A stretch of 64,000 nucleotides of DNA, taken from positions 28,119,858-28,183,857 of the forward strand of contig CM061132.1 in assembly GCA_030789695.1 (NCBI GenBank), read 5' to 3'. This DNA comes from Scilla litardierei (taxonomy: Eukaryota > Streptophyta > Magnoliopsida > Asparagales > Asparagaceae). The notes under the pieces were generated by a model. That model was given only the letters and a program-made list of their open reading frames with translations, was not told the DNA's origin and ran no database searches. Shown piece after piece: positions 21,399-33,257 of this stretch (positions are counted from its first letter, which is position 1; each line of letters begins with the position of its first letter). A program made the translations under genes and the position numbers.

Positions 21399-22861
21399 TC
21401 AAATGCTGGACAGCCAATGTACGTCTTGCTGTATAATTCCTTCTCTGGGTTGCAAGTAATCGTCTCTTAACAATAGGCGAAAACTTCTCTTCAAACTAGC
21501 TTCTGAAGCTACTAGCGGCATCTCTCTAGGACTTCGTTGTGTCAGACAACTGTCAACAGAACATTCGGCTGTATGTGACCCTCTGTTGCCCGATTTCTCT
21601 TCAGGGCACGAGATGGTGATTTTTGATACGGATGGCGATTTACATGTTTCACCAGCAAACGTTGAGCAGGCTTTAGTTTCCTCGGTTGGAAATTCAGTAA
21701 GCATGTTTTTGCTCAAATCCAATTGAGTTCCCAGATGGTTTGGATCAATTATGGCAATGCAGGCACTCTCCAAAATGGAATGCATGTATCTGACTTGTGC
21801 CCCAATCCGAAGCTGAAGATGCTGCTGAACCTGAATGCAGAGGCACGCAGTTAGATAAAAAGCGGAAATTTATCACGCGAGGTGGGGAATACACAACAAC
21901 AACAGGTAGAAAATGCGAGGGACAAAGCACAAATAATGCTACTAGACCTGTCCAGAACCTCTGCATACTGAAAACAAAAACAAAAACACCGAACGAGAAA
22001 GAGTAAATGAAGATAAATCATGCCATCTGATAATCTTGAATGAACTATAGGATAGTTCAAAAATACCCCCACAATGTTCTCATGTACCTACCACCTTATG
22101 GAAAGAAAGCACCTCGAATAGAATGGTGAAGAGTCCAGACCCAGTTTCCAGATCTTTTATGATTTCCAAGGCTTTCAATTATATGATGACAATTGAATTC
22201 CATCAGATTAATGTAGTATAGGTTCTTCTCATTTTAGAAATTTGCCCCCATATCAGTTGGAATAATACTATTATAACATCCCCCCCCCCCCCTCCCCAAA
22301 AAAAAAACAAACAAACAAACAAACAAACAAACAAACAAAAAACAAAAACAAAAACAAACCGAAAAGAAACTACCAGGTTGGAGGGGGGGGGATATTTCAT
22401 TGTTTGCTGATTTTTTTTGTGTTTCTGATACGTTCCGGTGATCGAATCAATCAAATCGATATATTTTAAAGAGGAAAAATATAAAAAGAGGATTTTTGAT
22501 AGATAAGAAATGCGAAGAACTACAATAGTTGGGTTTCCTTCGAGACGAAACCCTATCTCCTAGCTTTGAATGTCGGATCAAAGCCTAAGAACCCTCTCAA
22601 CGATGCCTAACAAGTTCTTCATAAATCAAGCATAAGAAATAACAATGGCGGCTAGCCCTAATAAATAGAAAAGTGGGGATTTACTAATCTAGCCTGAAAA
22701 GACTAGAATACCCTTAAAGCCACTAAACCCACTACGTGACGATCCCGCGCCTCCTGCGCCTCACGTATGTCATGATAGGTGGACCCGCATCAGGAATGGC
22801 CGGTGGTGTAGGTGATGTGTCCGCATCAGTTTCCCTTCTTCTTTTTTGTTCTTTTTTTCTT

Positions 22862-22894
<33 letters not shown>

Positions 22895-25800
22895 TTTTTT
22901 GGTTGGGGCGGGGTTTAAATGACCATATTGACCGTCTTCTTCATCTCCCGCAAATTAAGCTCTCTAATAACCCTGATCAGTCCCATTTCTTCGTCTACTC
23001 TTTACTACTCAAAATGCATCCAAGCATGTGCCTTCCTTATACGCAATTTTCTCATTAACAATCCCAGAAAGCTCATATGTTTGCTATTCATAATTCCAAA
23101 CAACTACCTCAATTAGGCTTGCATTATATCCTGATATAATTCCGGATATTTTTATGAAAGCCCGATATTTACATTATAATGATCGGGACTAGCTATTGTG
23201 CTTTGATTTGATGCCAAACGAAAAGGTTTGGATCCCCATAGTCCCTTTTTGGGCCTAGAATTTTGTAGGCTCATAAATGGTTAATCAAAATCTCAAATGG
23301 TTAGCACCTGTCGGCAACAAGTAAGGAGAGCCATAGATTAGTTTGGGACACAAAATCTGGAACTGTCATAAGCGTACGACATTCCTGGAGATATAATGAA
23401 CTCTTCAAGTACAGAAACATCATTGGGATGAAGACTCGCTGGACTAAGTTTGTGCGACATGGCAAGGGATTTCGTGCTAAGGTTATCAGCATGAGGCCTG
23501 TGCAGGATGGGTTTGTCATTAACTCTTTGATCCAGATATATGCAAATTGTGGGTGTTTTCGCAATGCGTGTAAGCTATGTGATGGATGTATTTGTAGATA
23601 TTTGAAGAAATTGGGATTTATTTGGAGTAGCAAGAGCTAAAATGAACTTCCAATTCTGACAACTTAAAGTCTAATTGTAACTGAATGGAGTGATATAATA
23701 ATAGATTCCAAACGTTTTGGCAAATACAAAGATTTGATAGGTAAATTTCTAAATATGCAATTTTTTGGTTTTCTTTTTCTTTATTTCTTTTTTTGTGTTT
23801 GTCTGCGTGTGTTTTCTTTTTTCGGGTGGGGAGGGAGAAGTATCTAAAATGCCGTAAATCAAAATGCAATTGTACATAACGGCTGGGTCACAGCAGAATA
23901 TTGTAGTGTGTTCTGCAAAGGTAAGATATTTTATGCATGAAGGCATAATTTATGAAACTTTATTACAGTATTGTTATAACTCATTTTCTTCATTTGTTTC
24001 TAGCGAAAATTCAAATTTGATTTAGTTTTTATTTCAATCAAAAGCTAGTAAGTTGAATCAAAAAACGAAAACTGATTATGTAATATCATAAAAAATAAAA
24101 TAAGAGACAATAAAATGAAGAGAATTACTGAGTATGCAATATCGTAAAAACTAAAATAAGAGACAATAAAATGAAGGAATGAACTGCACCTCCAGATGTT
24201 CATGCAGCCTTTTCTGGAGTTCCAGTTGGACTCTCATTGCTTCATTGCATCCGCTGCATAATCTCAAAAGGTGGGTAACATGTCCAATTAGATAAAAACA
24301 AAAATTCTGTCAAAGATTAACGGTTGACTTACTCATTCAAGTCTTCGACCATAAATTTTGCTGATGATGGTCTTCCGGTTACTTGGTTTTCCACAGGTTC
24401 ACTAGTCACAATGCCTTAACACAAATGTAGAAATTAAGTGCTTTAGGTAGTGCCACATCAGAAGATCAGAGCAGAGAAACAACCCTGAGACTCTAGATCT
24501 CAAGAATGTTGTATAATCAGGGTTGTTTACGCCTTCCCACAAAATAAGGAAGCAGAAACTTAAAGATTCTAACATCATCTCCAAAGAATTATTAGTTAAT
24601 TTAATATATGTTCAAGCAACATGTTGGAAAGAGAGATGGGCATAGCTATTGCCACAAAGTTAGCTGCTTATTTTACAATGCCTGCCTGCATATCTGACCA
24701 TTGGCATTAAAAATACCTAGAGCTGTCAACAGGGTCAGCTCAGAACAGACTCATGAGTCTCCAAGCCTGAGCACACCTCAGATGCAAAAGCTATATCCTG
24801 CCACTTTTATTGATGAAACTGATAGGAATTTCTAGACTTTTGGTGATAAAAATCTGATTTTTATAGATGAAGATGAGAAATACAAAGATAAGCGGTCTCA
24901 ATTCGAGAGGAGACCGCTCTCCTAACCTTTGATTCGAGATAAAGGCCTAAATCTCCCAAGATCTAAACTAACTACTCTTAAACTCTTCTCCTCTCAATAT
25001 TCTTCTTCCAAATTCAACATGATCCACTAGCCCCTCCCCCCCCCCTCCTCCGACAAATAATGGATTGATTTGTCCATAATTACAGAAAATACCCCCCTAA
25101 AGCCTAAAATTACAAGTTTGTCACGCACATTTCAAATCTAACATTACTCCGCCCCAAAAGAACCACCTTATCCTCAAGGTGATGTCATGAATTCCGTGGA
25201 CACGCTACTACAAATGGAGGTGCTCATTCCTTCCTGGCTACTCTCCTATGGCTGCGCCCTCATCCTCTTCGACGACGAATACCTGCAACGCACGATCCCG
25301 GTAATGATGTCTCGGCCCAAACCTCTCATCACATTGAAAGCATAACACCATGGCGTGCCTGTCCAAGATGTCTTTCTGTGTGAGATACTTGTACTTGTTG
25401 TCCGTTAAGGTCTCACCACTCTTCTCCTAAACTGTCTGACCCATCGTTGGATGGGCTTCTGGGTCTCCTCAACAGCATGAGGACATGATGTGAGACTGCT
25501 CACCCCTCCCTTAGCAATCCGCTCCGTTGTGTCTATTCTCGATCATATGGGCCAGCTCCATCGTCTCCATCAGCCCTCTTGGTCTCTATATTCAGAGATC
25601 TGCTTGGATGCTTGCCCTAAGGCCCTTCATGAAGTTTTCCTCCAGCGTCACCTCTGGTATTCCTCTCACACAACCCGAGAGTGCATCGAATCTCTCCCTG
25701 CAGTCACAAAATATGACATCATGTCAGAGTGCAAGGAGCTGCTCGTGTAAATCTATGTTATGTGTGTCTCGAAATCGATCCAATAAGCAGTTCTTGAACT

Positions 25801-27534
25801 CCTCACATGACCGCACGGGTTGCCTCTGTTTCCTCCACAGATATCATGACAATGTATTTCCATCTAAGCATATGTCGACTGACCACAGTTTCTCCACCTC
25901 AGTCAAGTGATTTATCGTAAAATATCTCTATGTATGATAAACCCATCTATAGAGATCCTCTCACTCGAAAACCGGCAATTTCAGCTTTTCGACCATGCTC
26001 TTAGTGCTGACTACCCAGCCCTACTCTCCCTCTTGGCTGGTCGAAGAAAAATTACTGATATGCATTTTAATGGACTCCAAAGTCTCCCCACGGGCCTCCT
26101 CCTTCCATTCCGTCCTCCCCACAATCGTCCTCAGGCCACTCCGGGTCTATGCCATCCTCGTCGTAAACTGTGTATGCATCCAAGCTCTTCTCAAGGTCCA
26201 CCGTCCACCGGGATGTTAGGTACTGGCTTTTTAGACCAATATAGGTCTGATAATGATCACAACATTATGTTGCTGCTAATGACTCTCAATATTTTAGTCT
26301 CATGTTTAACATTTGAAGAATATCATTTTGGAGACTAAAAACTTGGTGCAAGGGTAGACATAAAGTGAAGCAATGAAAGAAAGCTCGTCAAGTGGTGCCA
26401 AAGCTTGAAAGATGATGTGGAGCATCAAGGCTACTCAAGCTTGATGGCTTAGACTCTAGGAGAAGCAAACTAGAATCCATGTAATATTTTATTATTTGCT
26501 TTTCTCTTTTTGAGTCTAAGACTTTGTAATGCATTGACTAGACGGTCATTCATTCATGCATATGCATTAACCATCTTAGTGAACCTTAGGATGATTATAG
26601 AAACCAATCCAATAGGTTCCTCCTTGCCAAGAACTCAATTGGAGTTTCTGTCTTTCTAACAGGTGCATGTTGATGGCGGTACAAGCGACTGGTGGTTCAC
26701 CAGGTGTATGGCCAGTCTTCTACAGGCGACTGTTATGCATTAGCTCAAGTCAAATTTCGTGACTCTTTTTTGAGCTTTCGGTGCAGACGACTGAAGTACA
26801 TTTGTCGGGCGACTGTCAACCATCAGGCACCTCCTGAACATTGTTCAGCAGTCGCCTGGTGTACCAAAGTTAAATTTTGACTTTATAACTTTTGCAACTC
26901 AGTATTCAAAGAAATATTTATTTAGACATCTTAAATTGATAGTTTTCAGATTTTAACATATAAATAATAAAACATTTGTAAGAATATCACGTGACCAAAA
27001 GCTTAATCAATCTAGCCTTTTAAATTTCTTTTAAATGTACCAAGATATGTAGATGTAAATTAGTCATATAACTTAAAATCACAATATAAAATAAACAATA
27101 TTTAAGATATTTAAATGACATGTGTATAGTTTAATTTGTTGCATGCATTTATAATCATGATGCATTTATGTTTCTTACACACAAAAATTTTGGATTAAAA
27201 TTTTTAACGATAAAAAATAAAAATTTATTTATTCATTAAATGAAAGAATAACATAATTTCTAACCATCCTTTAGGAATTAATTATAGTTGTCCATATAGA
27301 AAACATAAAATTAAATTTGCTAAATATTCATATTTACATGATTTAATTTTATTTTCATAATTAGAAACTTAATGAAATCCAAAATTGAAGTCATGCATTA
27401 TAGCATCTATAAAATGTAAAAATAAATGCTTATATCTGGGAGACTTCATTTAATATGTAGAATCGAGAAAAAGTATATGTGCTGCTAATCATCAAGAGGT
27501 AAGAACGCCCTCATGGTTTTCTTCTTTAACATGA

Positions 27535-27567
<33 letters not shown>

Positions 27568-29319
27568 CATACATACATACGTACGTACGTATGTATATGC
27601 AAATTTTCATTTGCAAACATTTCGCACGAAAATCTCCGTGTGAATATGATTTTATTTTGTTTGGAAAAAAATTTCAAAAATTTTTTCCACCCTCACTTCA
27701 TGTTGTTATACACCCCTAAAAATAATAGTTAAAAAATAAGTTGATTTGGCCTTCAATCAAGGCATTACAAAAAGTTCTATTGTTCTGAAATCATTAAATT
27801 CTGAAATCATTAAATTTTGTAACGGGTTAATCGGTGCTCAAATCACTAGAGTTCACACATTATTTTTTCTTGGGTATATAATTGTATGTATTAACCATCG
27901 AAAAAAAATCAAAATTTCAAAAAAAAAAATAAAACTGTTTTCGCACGATGCGAAACCCCCTCTTTTTCGCACCAGATTACTACTCTATATATATAAGATT
28001 ATACTAACAACATAAAAACATCACAATAAAATTACACAATTAATTAATAATAAAATCTATAATGGCTAGTAAATGTAGGATTGGTCAAAACATTAAAAGA
28101 ATAAACTAATTAACTAATAAGATTTTTTTTAATTAAATTTTTTTAATTAAATATCTAACATCTACTACTTCAAGAAGCACACTTCTTACTGTGTTCCCAT
28201 CAGTTACCTTTGAAGCTTACCCAGCAATATGAAATCAATCACCACTTCCAAATGAGAGCAGCTATGAAAAAGGCGCATGCATTATCCTACCACTAACACC
28301 ATGTTGGCTGGGTAAGATTTCAGAACTAAAAGTACTGGCTTGTGGGGGTGTTCAGTTCCTGTGTTAGTCCCTGCTACTGACACTCAATTGTTTGCAGCAT
28401 CTGTGCAGATCTTGCAGTTTGTACGCTAGGTTTGGACTTGCCTGGGCACCCTATGCTAGCTGCCTACGGTAACAGAGCAAAAGCCATGAACATTGGTAAC
28501 TAACCATTGATAATTTCCTAAACCAAGACAAGACCGTACTGAACGGTGCGGCGCACATGTGCAAACTGCAAAGATTATTGATATTCACAGATAACGATCT
28601 AAACGATTTTGCAATAATTATGATGGTTTAAGTGAACTTAACTAACCATCTTTTGTACTTTCGACGAGCTCCTTGCATGACTGCTTCCCCATTCTGTACT
28701 TCTGCAGAACAATGGAAAGCAATGCTGAATCAGCAACGATGGCTATCTTTGCTGCTTCGGAAGATAAAAATCACAACATTCAAATTGATGGCATCATTAT
28801 TTTGATGAATTGGATCCAAAATTTGCGGCTTATTTAGAATAGCAAAAAATAATGTGAGATTAGTGGTCGAAAGATGATAACTTATCCCTAGTTAAGAGAC
28901 AGACCTGAAGATGGCTCTTCAAGTGATAAAGAGTGAGTCCTTTTACACCCATGGTTCTCATAATTGTCTTTGGTGTTGCTTCTGCACACACACACAATTT
29001 TACAAATTACAAAAAGGGAAACTTGAAATGAAACTGGCCACAATTCTGTCTCCAAACATTCAATTACATGCATATAACAAATAATAATAATAATAATAAT
29101 CACAAAACGCAATTGAGGGAGAAATTTACTATCAGGGCCGCCGAGCTGCATGACGGCGTCGACGAATCGCTCGTGGAGCTCGGCCGTCCATCTGAGGCGA
29201 GGCTTCGGGTCGCTGGTCAGATACAAGGCAGCAACATGAGGAGGTGGAAAGAGGTTGCTCCCATCAATTCCAAAGATGCTACATTTGTTGCTCCTGATGG
29301 CGGAAGAGGAGGAAAACAT
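21399..29319 (-). CDS. MYB-CC (PHR1-like) transcription factor, six exons
   Basis: CDS exons on the minus strand: 29319-29130, 28981-28905, 28701-28647, 24414-24333, 24253-24190, 21830-21399. All junctions are GT-AG and phases agree, giving 299 aa. The start is the first ATG after an in-frame TGA at 29365-29367. Residues 37-92 form the GARP/MYB domain: DPKPRLRWTAELHERFVDAV, then KATPKTIMRTMGVKGLTLYH and LKSHLQKYR. Residues about 138-180 form the coiled-coil domain with LHEHLE and LQLRIGAQ. The C-terminus is Ser-rich and unrecognised. Proteins with this pair of domains bind P1BS-like sites as dimers in the nucleus, in phosphate signalling or development. Which PHL member this is cannot be told. 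Introns 3 (4.2 kb) and 5 (2.4 kb) are swollen with TE debris. The gene appears intact. Confidence 0.9.
22279..22355. repeat. Poly-C, poly-A and (CAAA)n simple repeats in intron 5
   Basis: A C run broken by a T, an A run, about eight CAAA units, and further A-rich sequence. It lies within intron 5 of the MYB-CC gene. Confidence 0.95.
22432..22793 (-). mobile_element. Possible gypsy LTR remnant in intron 5
   Basis: The segment from TGATACGTTCCGG to CCGCATCA has the same organisation as the better supported gypsy LTR at 24820-25143: a TGATA start, an AAATATAAAAAGAGG stretch, then CTTCGAGACGAAACCC-like sequence. It is a possible related LTR in the same orientation. No internal domain or duplication is seen. 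Confidence 0.3.
22863..22893 (+). repeat. 31-bp homopolymeric G tract
   Basis: Thirty-one consecutive G on the plus strand in intron 5, so C in the transcript of the minus-strand gene. The count may be affected by sequencing error. Confidence 0.85.
24820..26213 (-). mobile_element. Internally deleted Ty3/gypsy in intron 3
   Basis: On the minus strand, gag code lies at about 25700-25250: FMKGLRASIQADL, RPRGLMETMELAHMIE, then a knuckle-like CFQCDERFGPRHHY and VFVVEEDE. Within 150 bp this is followed by the C-terminal end of pol (EDKVVLLG at about 25165-25180), a polypurine GGGGCGGAGTAA and a 3' LTR (25143-24820) starting TGTTAGATT. Protease, RT, RNase H and integrase are missing, so gag is joined almost directly to the pol tail. 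No 5' LTR was recognised. Stops interrupt gag. Confidence 0.6.
26214..26880 (+). mobile_element. Sirevirus-like copia LTR fragment in intron 3
   Basis: TGTTAGGTACTGGC at 26214 followed by TGATAATGATCAC resembles the start of Sirevirus/Maximus LTRs. At 26665-26865 it carries repeated GGCGACTG-type boxes in both orientations, matching in plan the box arrays in the LTRs at 5818-7468 and 62326-64000. The right end is not defined and no TATA or interior is found. Confidence 0.45.
26881..28640. other. AT-rich intron 3 remainder
   Basis: Very AT-rich DNA with a (CATA)n/(CGTA)n microsatellite at about 27536-27600, poly-A runs near 27900, and a TTCGCACGA-like sequence at 27620 echoed as TCGCACGATGCGAAA at 27942. 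No coding or TE domain was recognised. Confidence 0.6.
28905..29319 (-). other. Exons 1-2: MYB DNA-binding domain
   Basis: Exon 1 (29319-29130) ends after GGPD with a phase-1 donor, where exon 2 (28981-28905) supplies KATPKTIMRTMG and ends exactly after SHLQ. The join reproduces the invariant GGPDKATPK of the family, which confirms the splice sites. Intron 1 holds an (AAT)n microsatellite at 29077-29100. Confidence 0.9.
29077..29100. repeat. (AAT)n microsatellite in intron 1
   Basis: About eight AAT units between exons 1 and 2 of the MYB-CC gene. Confidence 0.95.
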
Positions 29320-29608
29320 TTTGAAGGAAATTGTGATGTTGTTATGCACATGATCGTTACTAGATCACAAGGTCTAGGGTTTTTATTTGGAAGCATCATT
29401 GTGGAGGTTAGACTATCCCACTTTAGGTAAGGGAATCGGGCTGGCATTTGCGAGGTTGCAGATTCGATTTTATAAGAAAATTAAAGGAATTGGGTAATTT
29501 TTAGCGGTGGTCGGTGGGTGATGAGAAACTGATAGAGAAGACGGCGGCATCGCCATGATTGGGTTTTTTTTTTTTTTTTTGGGGGGGAGGGGGGGATGGG
29601 TTTGGGGT

Positions 29609-30097
29609 TAGGGGTGGCAAACGGGCGGGTCGGGTCGGGTTCGGGTCGGGTCAGATTTTACCCGATCCGAATAAGGGTAAACCCGAACCCGACCCGAATT
29701 AAATTTGGGTCAGGGTTCGGATACCCGACCTGACCCGGCCGTAACCCGGGTGACCCGTACCCGACCCGGTTTGTCTTACGGGTCGGGTATGGGTCGGGTT
29801 CAGGTCAGGTTCGGGTCAGATTTGGTGTGAAAGAGTAGTCATTTTGCAAAAAAGTTCGGGTCCCGGTCGGGTTCGGGTCGGGTCCGGGTCGGGTTCAGGG
29901 TGAAAAGAGTGAAAATACGGGTCGAATTCGGGTCAACCGGGTGGAGGGGTCAAACCCGTACCCGACCCGGATTTTTATCCGGGTCGGTCGGGTTGACCCG
30001 AATTCGACCCGACCCGGATTGGCCCCTACCCATACCCGACCCAAGAGGCCGGGTTCGGGTCGGGTCGGATCGGGTCGGGTCTATTTTGCCACCCCTA
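29609..30097. mobile_element. hAT MITE in the MYB-CC gene promoter
   Basis: Terminal repeats TAGGGGTGGCAAA and TTTTGCCACCCCTA, flanked by a perfect 8-bp duplication TTTGGGGT (29601-29608 and 30098-30105). The 489-bp body is almost entirely degenerate GGGTCGGGTTC repeats in both orientations. It has no coding capacity. It sits about 290 bp upstream of the predicted start codon of the minus-strand MYB-CC gene, so it is probably in its promoter or 5' UTR. Confidence 0.9.
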
Positions 30098-30105
30098 TTT
30101 GGGGT

Positions 30106-31082
30106 GATGTACAGTGGGCCAATGGCCAGGCTGGGCCGCTGGAGCCTGGCCTTGCCTGTTTCTGCTTTTTGCAAAACATTTTTAATCTTAAAAATTTGAA
30201 TGGTGCTGTGAATTGCTTGCTGGTGGAGGCCACGGGCCTTTTTGGGGTAAGGGGTGACCTAGGAGGGAGGACTTGGATGGGCTGCCGGCACTGGCAGCGG
30301 GTGCCGTCCGTAGGCCGTGATGTAATAATTTGTTTTTTTTGTTTAAATTTGTTCTGCGAAGGGTTGGCAGTTGCTTGGCCGCCACCCTCTCCTCCGGGGG
30401 AGGGGGGGTGGCGGCCGGTGGCCCCTGCACAAGGACCGGCGGTCAAAACCCTTCCCTTTCTATATCTATTTTTTTTTGGTGCAATCTTGGATATTCCATA
30501 TCAAAGTCATCATAATCGTGAAAAAAAAATTGCCGAGTTTTAGGTATACCTCCAGATCAAAGAAAAGGACAACGTTTAGGATGGTTCATCGTCTGACGCG
30601 AGCAATCCACCATCGTCCTTCCAAGCTTTCGCAACATCCAGGCCTTCTCTCTCAGGAAGAGCGTGTTGTGAAGTGCTTTCTGAGAGAGACCACACGCCTT
30701 TATTTATAAGGGATATAAAGAGTTAATACAATGGTATGGTACAATATTTGAGTAGAATACAAACTCCTCATCTCTACAAGATAATGTAATCATAACAAAT
30801 TCTCATATGGCTTAATTTTTTGTAAAATACCAAATGCCCTTTTTAAACCACTAAATACCATTTTCAAAATTGCTCAGTTCTACTCATTGCGCACATACCA
30901 ATTCATCATCCTCTTCTTCTTTTTAAAATATTGTGCTCATCTTCTCTCTTATTCTTCTTCTCTCTCTTTCTCTCTAGTTCTTCTGCTCAGTACACATACC
31001 ACTAAACTTAAAGAAAGTAAATAAAGAAACAAATTACACTTAACTAATTTCACTTACATTTATTTACAAGTTTGACATAATC
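30106..31082. other. Upstream region without recognised gene
   Basis: GC-rich at 30110-30450 with overlapping frames on both strands that look accidental, then AT-rich with CT-rich runs near 30910-30980. No conserved domain, TE end or RNA gene was recognised. Confidence 0.55.
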
Positions 31083-31246
31083 ATCCCCCCCCTCGCCCCG
31101 TTCCAGCCCCCTCCACCCCTCCCCGCCATCTCCACACCCTCCCCCCAGCCACCTCCCCCTCCGCCCCCTTCACTGTCCCCTCCCCCTCTGCCCCTCCCTA
31201 GCCGCCTCCGCCCCCTTCCCTGCCCCCCTCCCCATCCACTCCCCCT
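31083..31246. repeat. C-rich low-complexity tract
   Basis: About 160 bp, mostly C with T, in irregular CCCCTCC units, ending exactly where a copia LTR starts (TGTTGGGTTTTATA at 31247). Confidence 0.85.
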
Positions 31247-31552
31247 TGTTGGGTTTTATATACCCTCAGGGCACAAATCTATGACCGTCCTAAGTCGGAC
31301 GGACTATAGAGAGAAAAGAATGCAGCGGAAAAATTAGATTCGTTAAACTATTTTAATGAGGCCCTAAGATTTAAAACCCTTAGTCAGGATCTTTGCCGAC
31401 TTGGGGTGGATCTGACCACCCCAAGAAGGATATAAACTACTGCGATTAAATTAAAGAAAATCTAATTAAATTCACATACCCGGAACTTTGCCTTGGTACA
31501 GGCAAGGTGTACCGCACCGTCTTCCAAGCCTCTCCCCTTCCCGCACCGAACC
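31247..31552 (-). repeat. Copia 3' LTR, distal part
   Basis: The 306-bp end of the minus-strand 3' LTR, matching 58741 onward (TGTTGGGTTTTATA, AGAGAGAAAAGAATGCAGCG). It ends with GAACC, the target duplication made by the Tekay insertion. Confidence 0.88.
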
Positions 31553-32466
31553 TGTAATGACCCTAATTTTCGTATACGCGTATTTGTACGTAATTTTGAC
31601 GTAAATACGTCCGTATATTTTTGGGAAGTATGCCCATATTTTTCTTTTAATTATTTGGTGTAGGAATTTATTTTAAAGGATTTTAAACTCATTACTTGAA
31701 TTTAGTAAATGTGAGTATTTGGAGTGTACATGTATTTGGAGTGTATGAAGTATTTCTACATGTATTTTTATTTTCTTAAAATACAAAAAAATCCACATTT
31801 TTCTTACCATGACCACACACTTGCTATGTGCCATGTTTTTAATTAGTATGAGACACATGGCTTAATAGGTGTAAGGAGGAGAGGGTTTTAAGAGATTCAA
31901 AAATCTATGCATGAAAAACAAAAACCAAAAAAGAAAAGAAAAATCTCATTTCTCCCTCTTCCATTCTCTCCCTCACCCTCCCTTAGGCTGGCCGAAATTT
32001 TGCTCCCCTCTTTTCTTCATGTTGCTTCATCTCCTTTCATCTAGTATTCTTCCATGGTTATCCTCTTTCAAGTACTTAAAGCCCACAAAATTCCCTTCTC
32101 ATTTCAACACCAAGAACTAGCCAAATTAGCCCAAAAATGATCCATTTGGAGACAAGATTGGAGCTTGGAGAAGGAGGACTACGAAGCTCTTCATCAAGGA
32201 GAAGAAGGGCCCAAGAGTTGATTTGGAAGACTTTTGCAAGGTAGGAGTTCTAACCACCTAATTAGAGGCTAGTTTAGGATTAGTTTTCTCATTAAGTTAG
32301 TAGGTGTACTATGTTGAATTTAATGTTAGAAACCCATGTTGAATTAGTAAATTCAATGTTAGTGAAATTAGTTTTGTGTTACGATTCATATGTTAGCAAG
32401 AATTAATTTTTGTACTCAAATGTTGCATGTGGTTCCCTTGTAGTTACAAATTAATATGCTTGTTAT
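31553..32466 (+). repeat. Tekay 5' LTR, segment 1
   Basis: Matches 50061 onward of the 3' LTR, ending at CTTGTTAT, the 8-bp duplication of the hAT element. A basic, Ser/Arg-rich short frame at about 32137-32240 is followed by a donor-like AAG|GTAGGA at 32241. Confidence 0.93.
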
Positions 32467-32899
32467 TAGGGGTGTAACTGAGTCGAGCTGACTCGCGAGC
32501 AACTCGAGATCGGCTCGGAAAATACTCGAACTCGACTCGGACATAGTCGAGTCGAGCTCGAGCTCGAGCTACTCGAGTAGTAGTCGAGCTCGAGCTCGAG
32601 TAGGATGATACTCGGCTCGGTGAGCTCGCGAGCTTAATCGAGCTTAATCGAGCTTGTAAATATATACCCAATTATTTATTTACCCAAATAATCAACTTGC
32701 TTAAATTTAATTTTAACACGTGAATTTGAAAGGCCCATATGTGCTGTGTTACTGTGTAGAGCCCGACCCAAGGCTAAGTTGGAAAAATAGGTTGAGACTT
32801 GAGAAAACCCTAGATCTACAAGTCACGCCGCCTCATCTCAGCCTTTTCCCTATCACTCTCGCTCTCTATCTGTCTCCGTCCTCAGATCAGCGGTCTCTG

Positions 32900-33135
32900 T
32901 CCTCAGATCGGCGATCTCCGATATCTCGCAGGCCTCCTACCGTCTCGTCTCCGTCCTCAGATCGGCGATCTCCGATCTCCGATATCTCGCAGGCCTACTG
33001 TCTCGACGATCTCCGATATCTCGCAGGCCTACCGTCTCGACGATCTCCGATATCTCGCAGACCTACCGTCTCGACGATCTCCAATATCTCCGATCTCCGA
33101 TATCTCGCAGCCCTACCGTCTCGACGATCTCCGAT
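32900..33135 (+). repeat. Minisatellite in hAT 5' leader
   Basis: Degenerate units of about 33 bp built from GATCTCCGATATCTCGCAG and CCTACCGTCTCGAC, five to six copies. They lie upstream of the putative leader intron of the transposase gene. Confidence 0.85.
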
Positions 33136-33257
33136 TTGAGTCACACCCACAGATTGAGGACGAGGCGTGCGTTGTGCTCCAGCTTCACAGTTCAGCGAGG
33201 GTTTTGATCTGAACACCCGCTCGATTCGACGATTCCGGTGCCGTCAAATTGATTCAG

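Noticed and set aside
29320..29349. A GTG start for the MYB-CC protein at 29349
   Set aside because: A plant gene should start with ATG. The first in-frame ATG after the upstream stop is at 29319.
29900..30543. Frames up to 200 codons on both strands
   Set aside because: The first part is translation of GGGTCGGGT repeats of a MITE; the rest has no domain and overlaps frames on the other strand.
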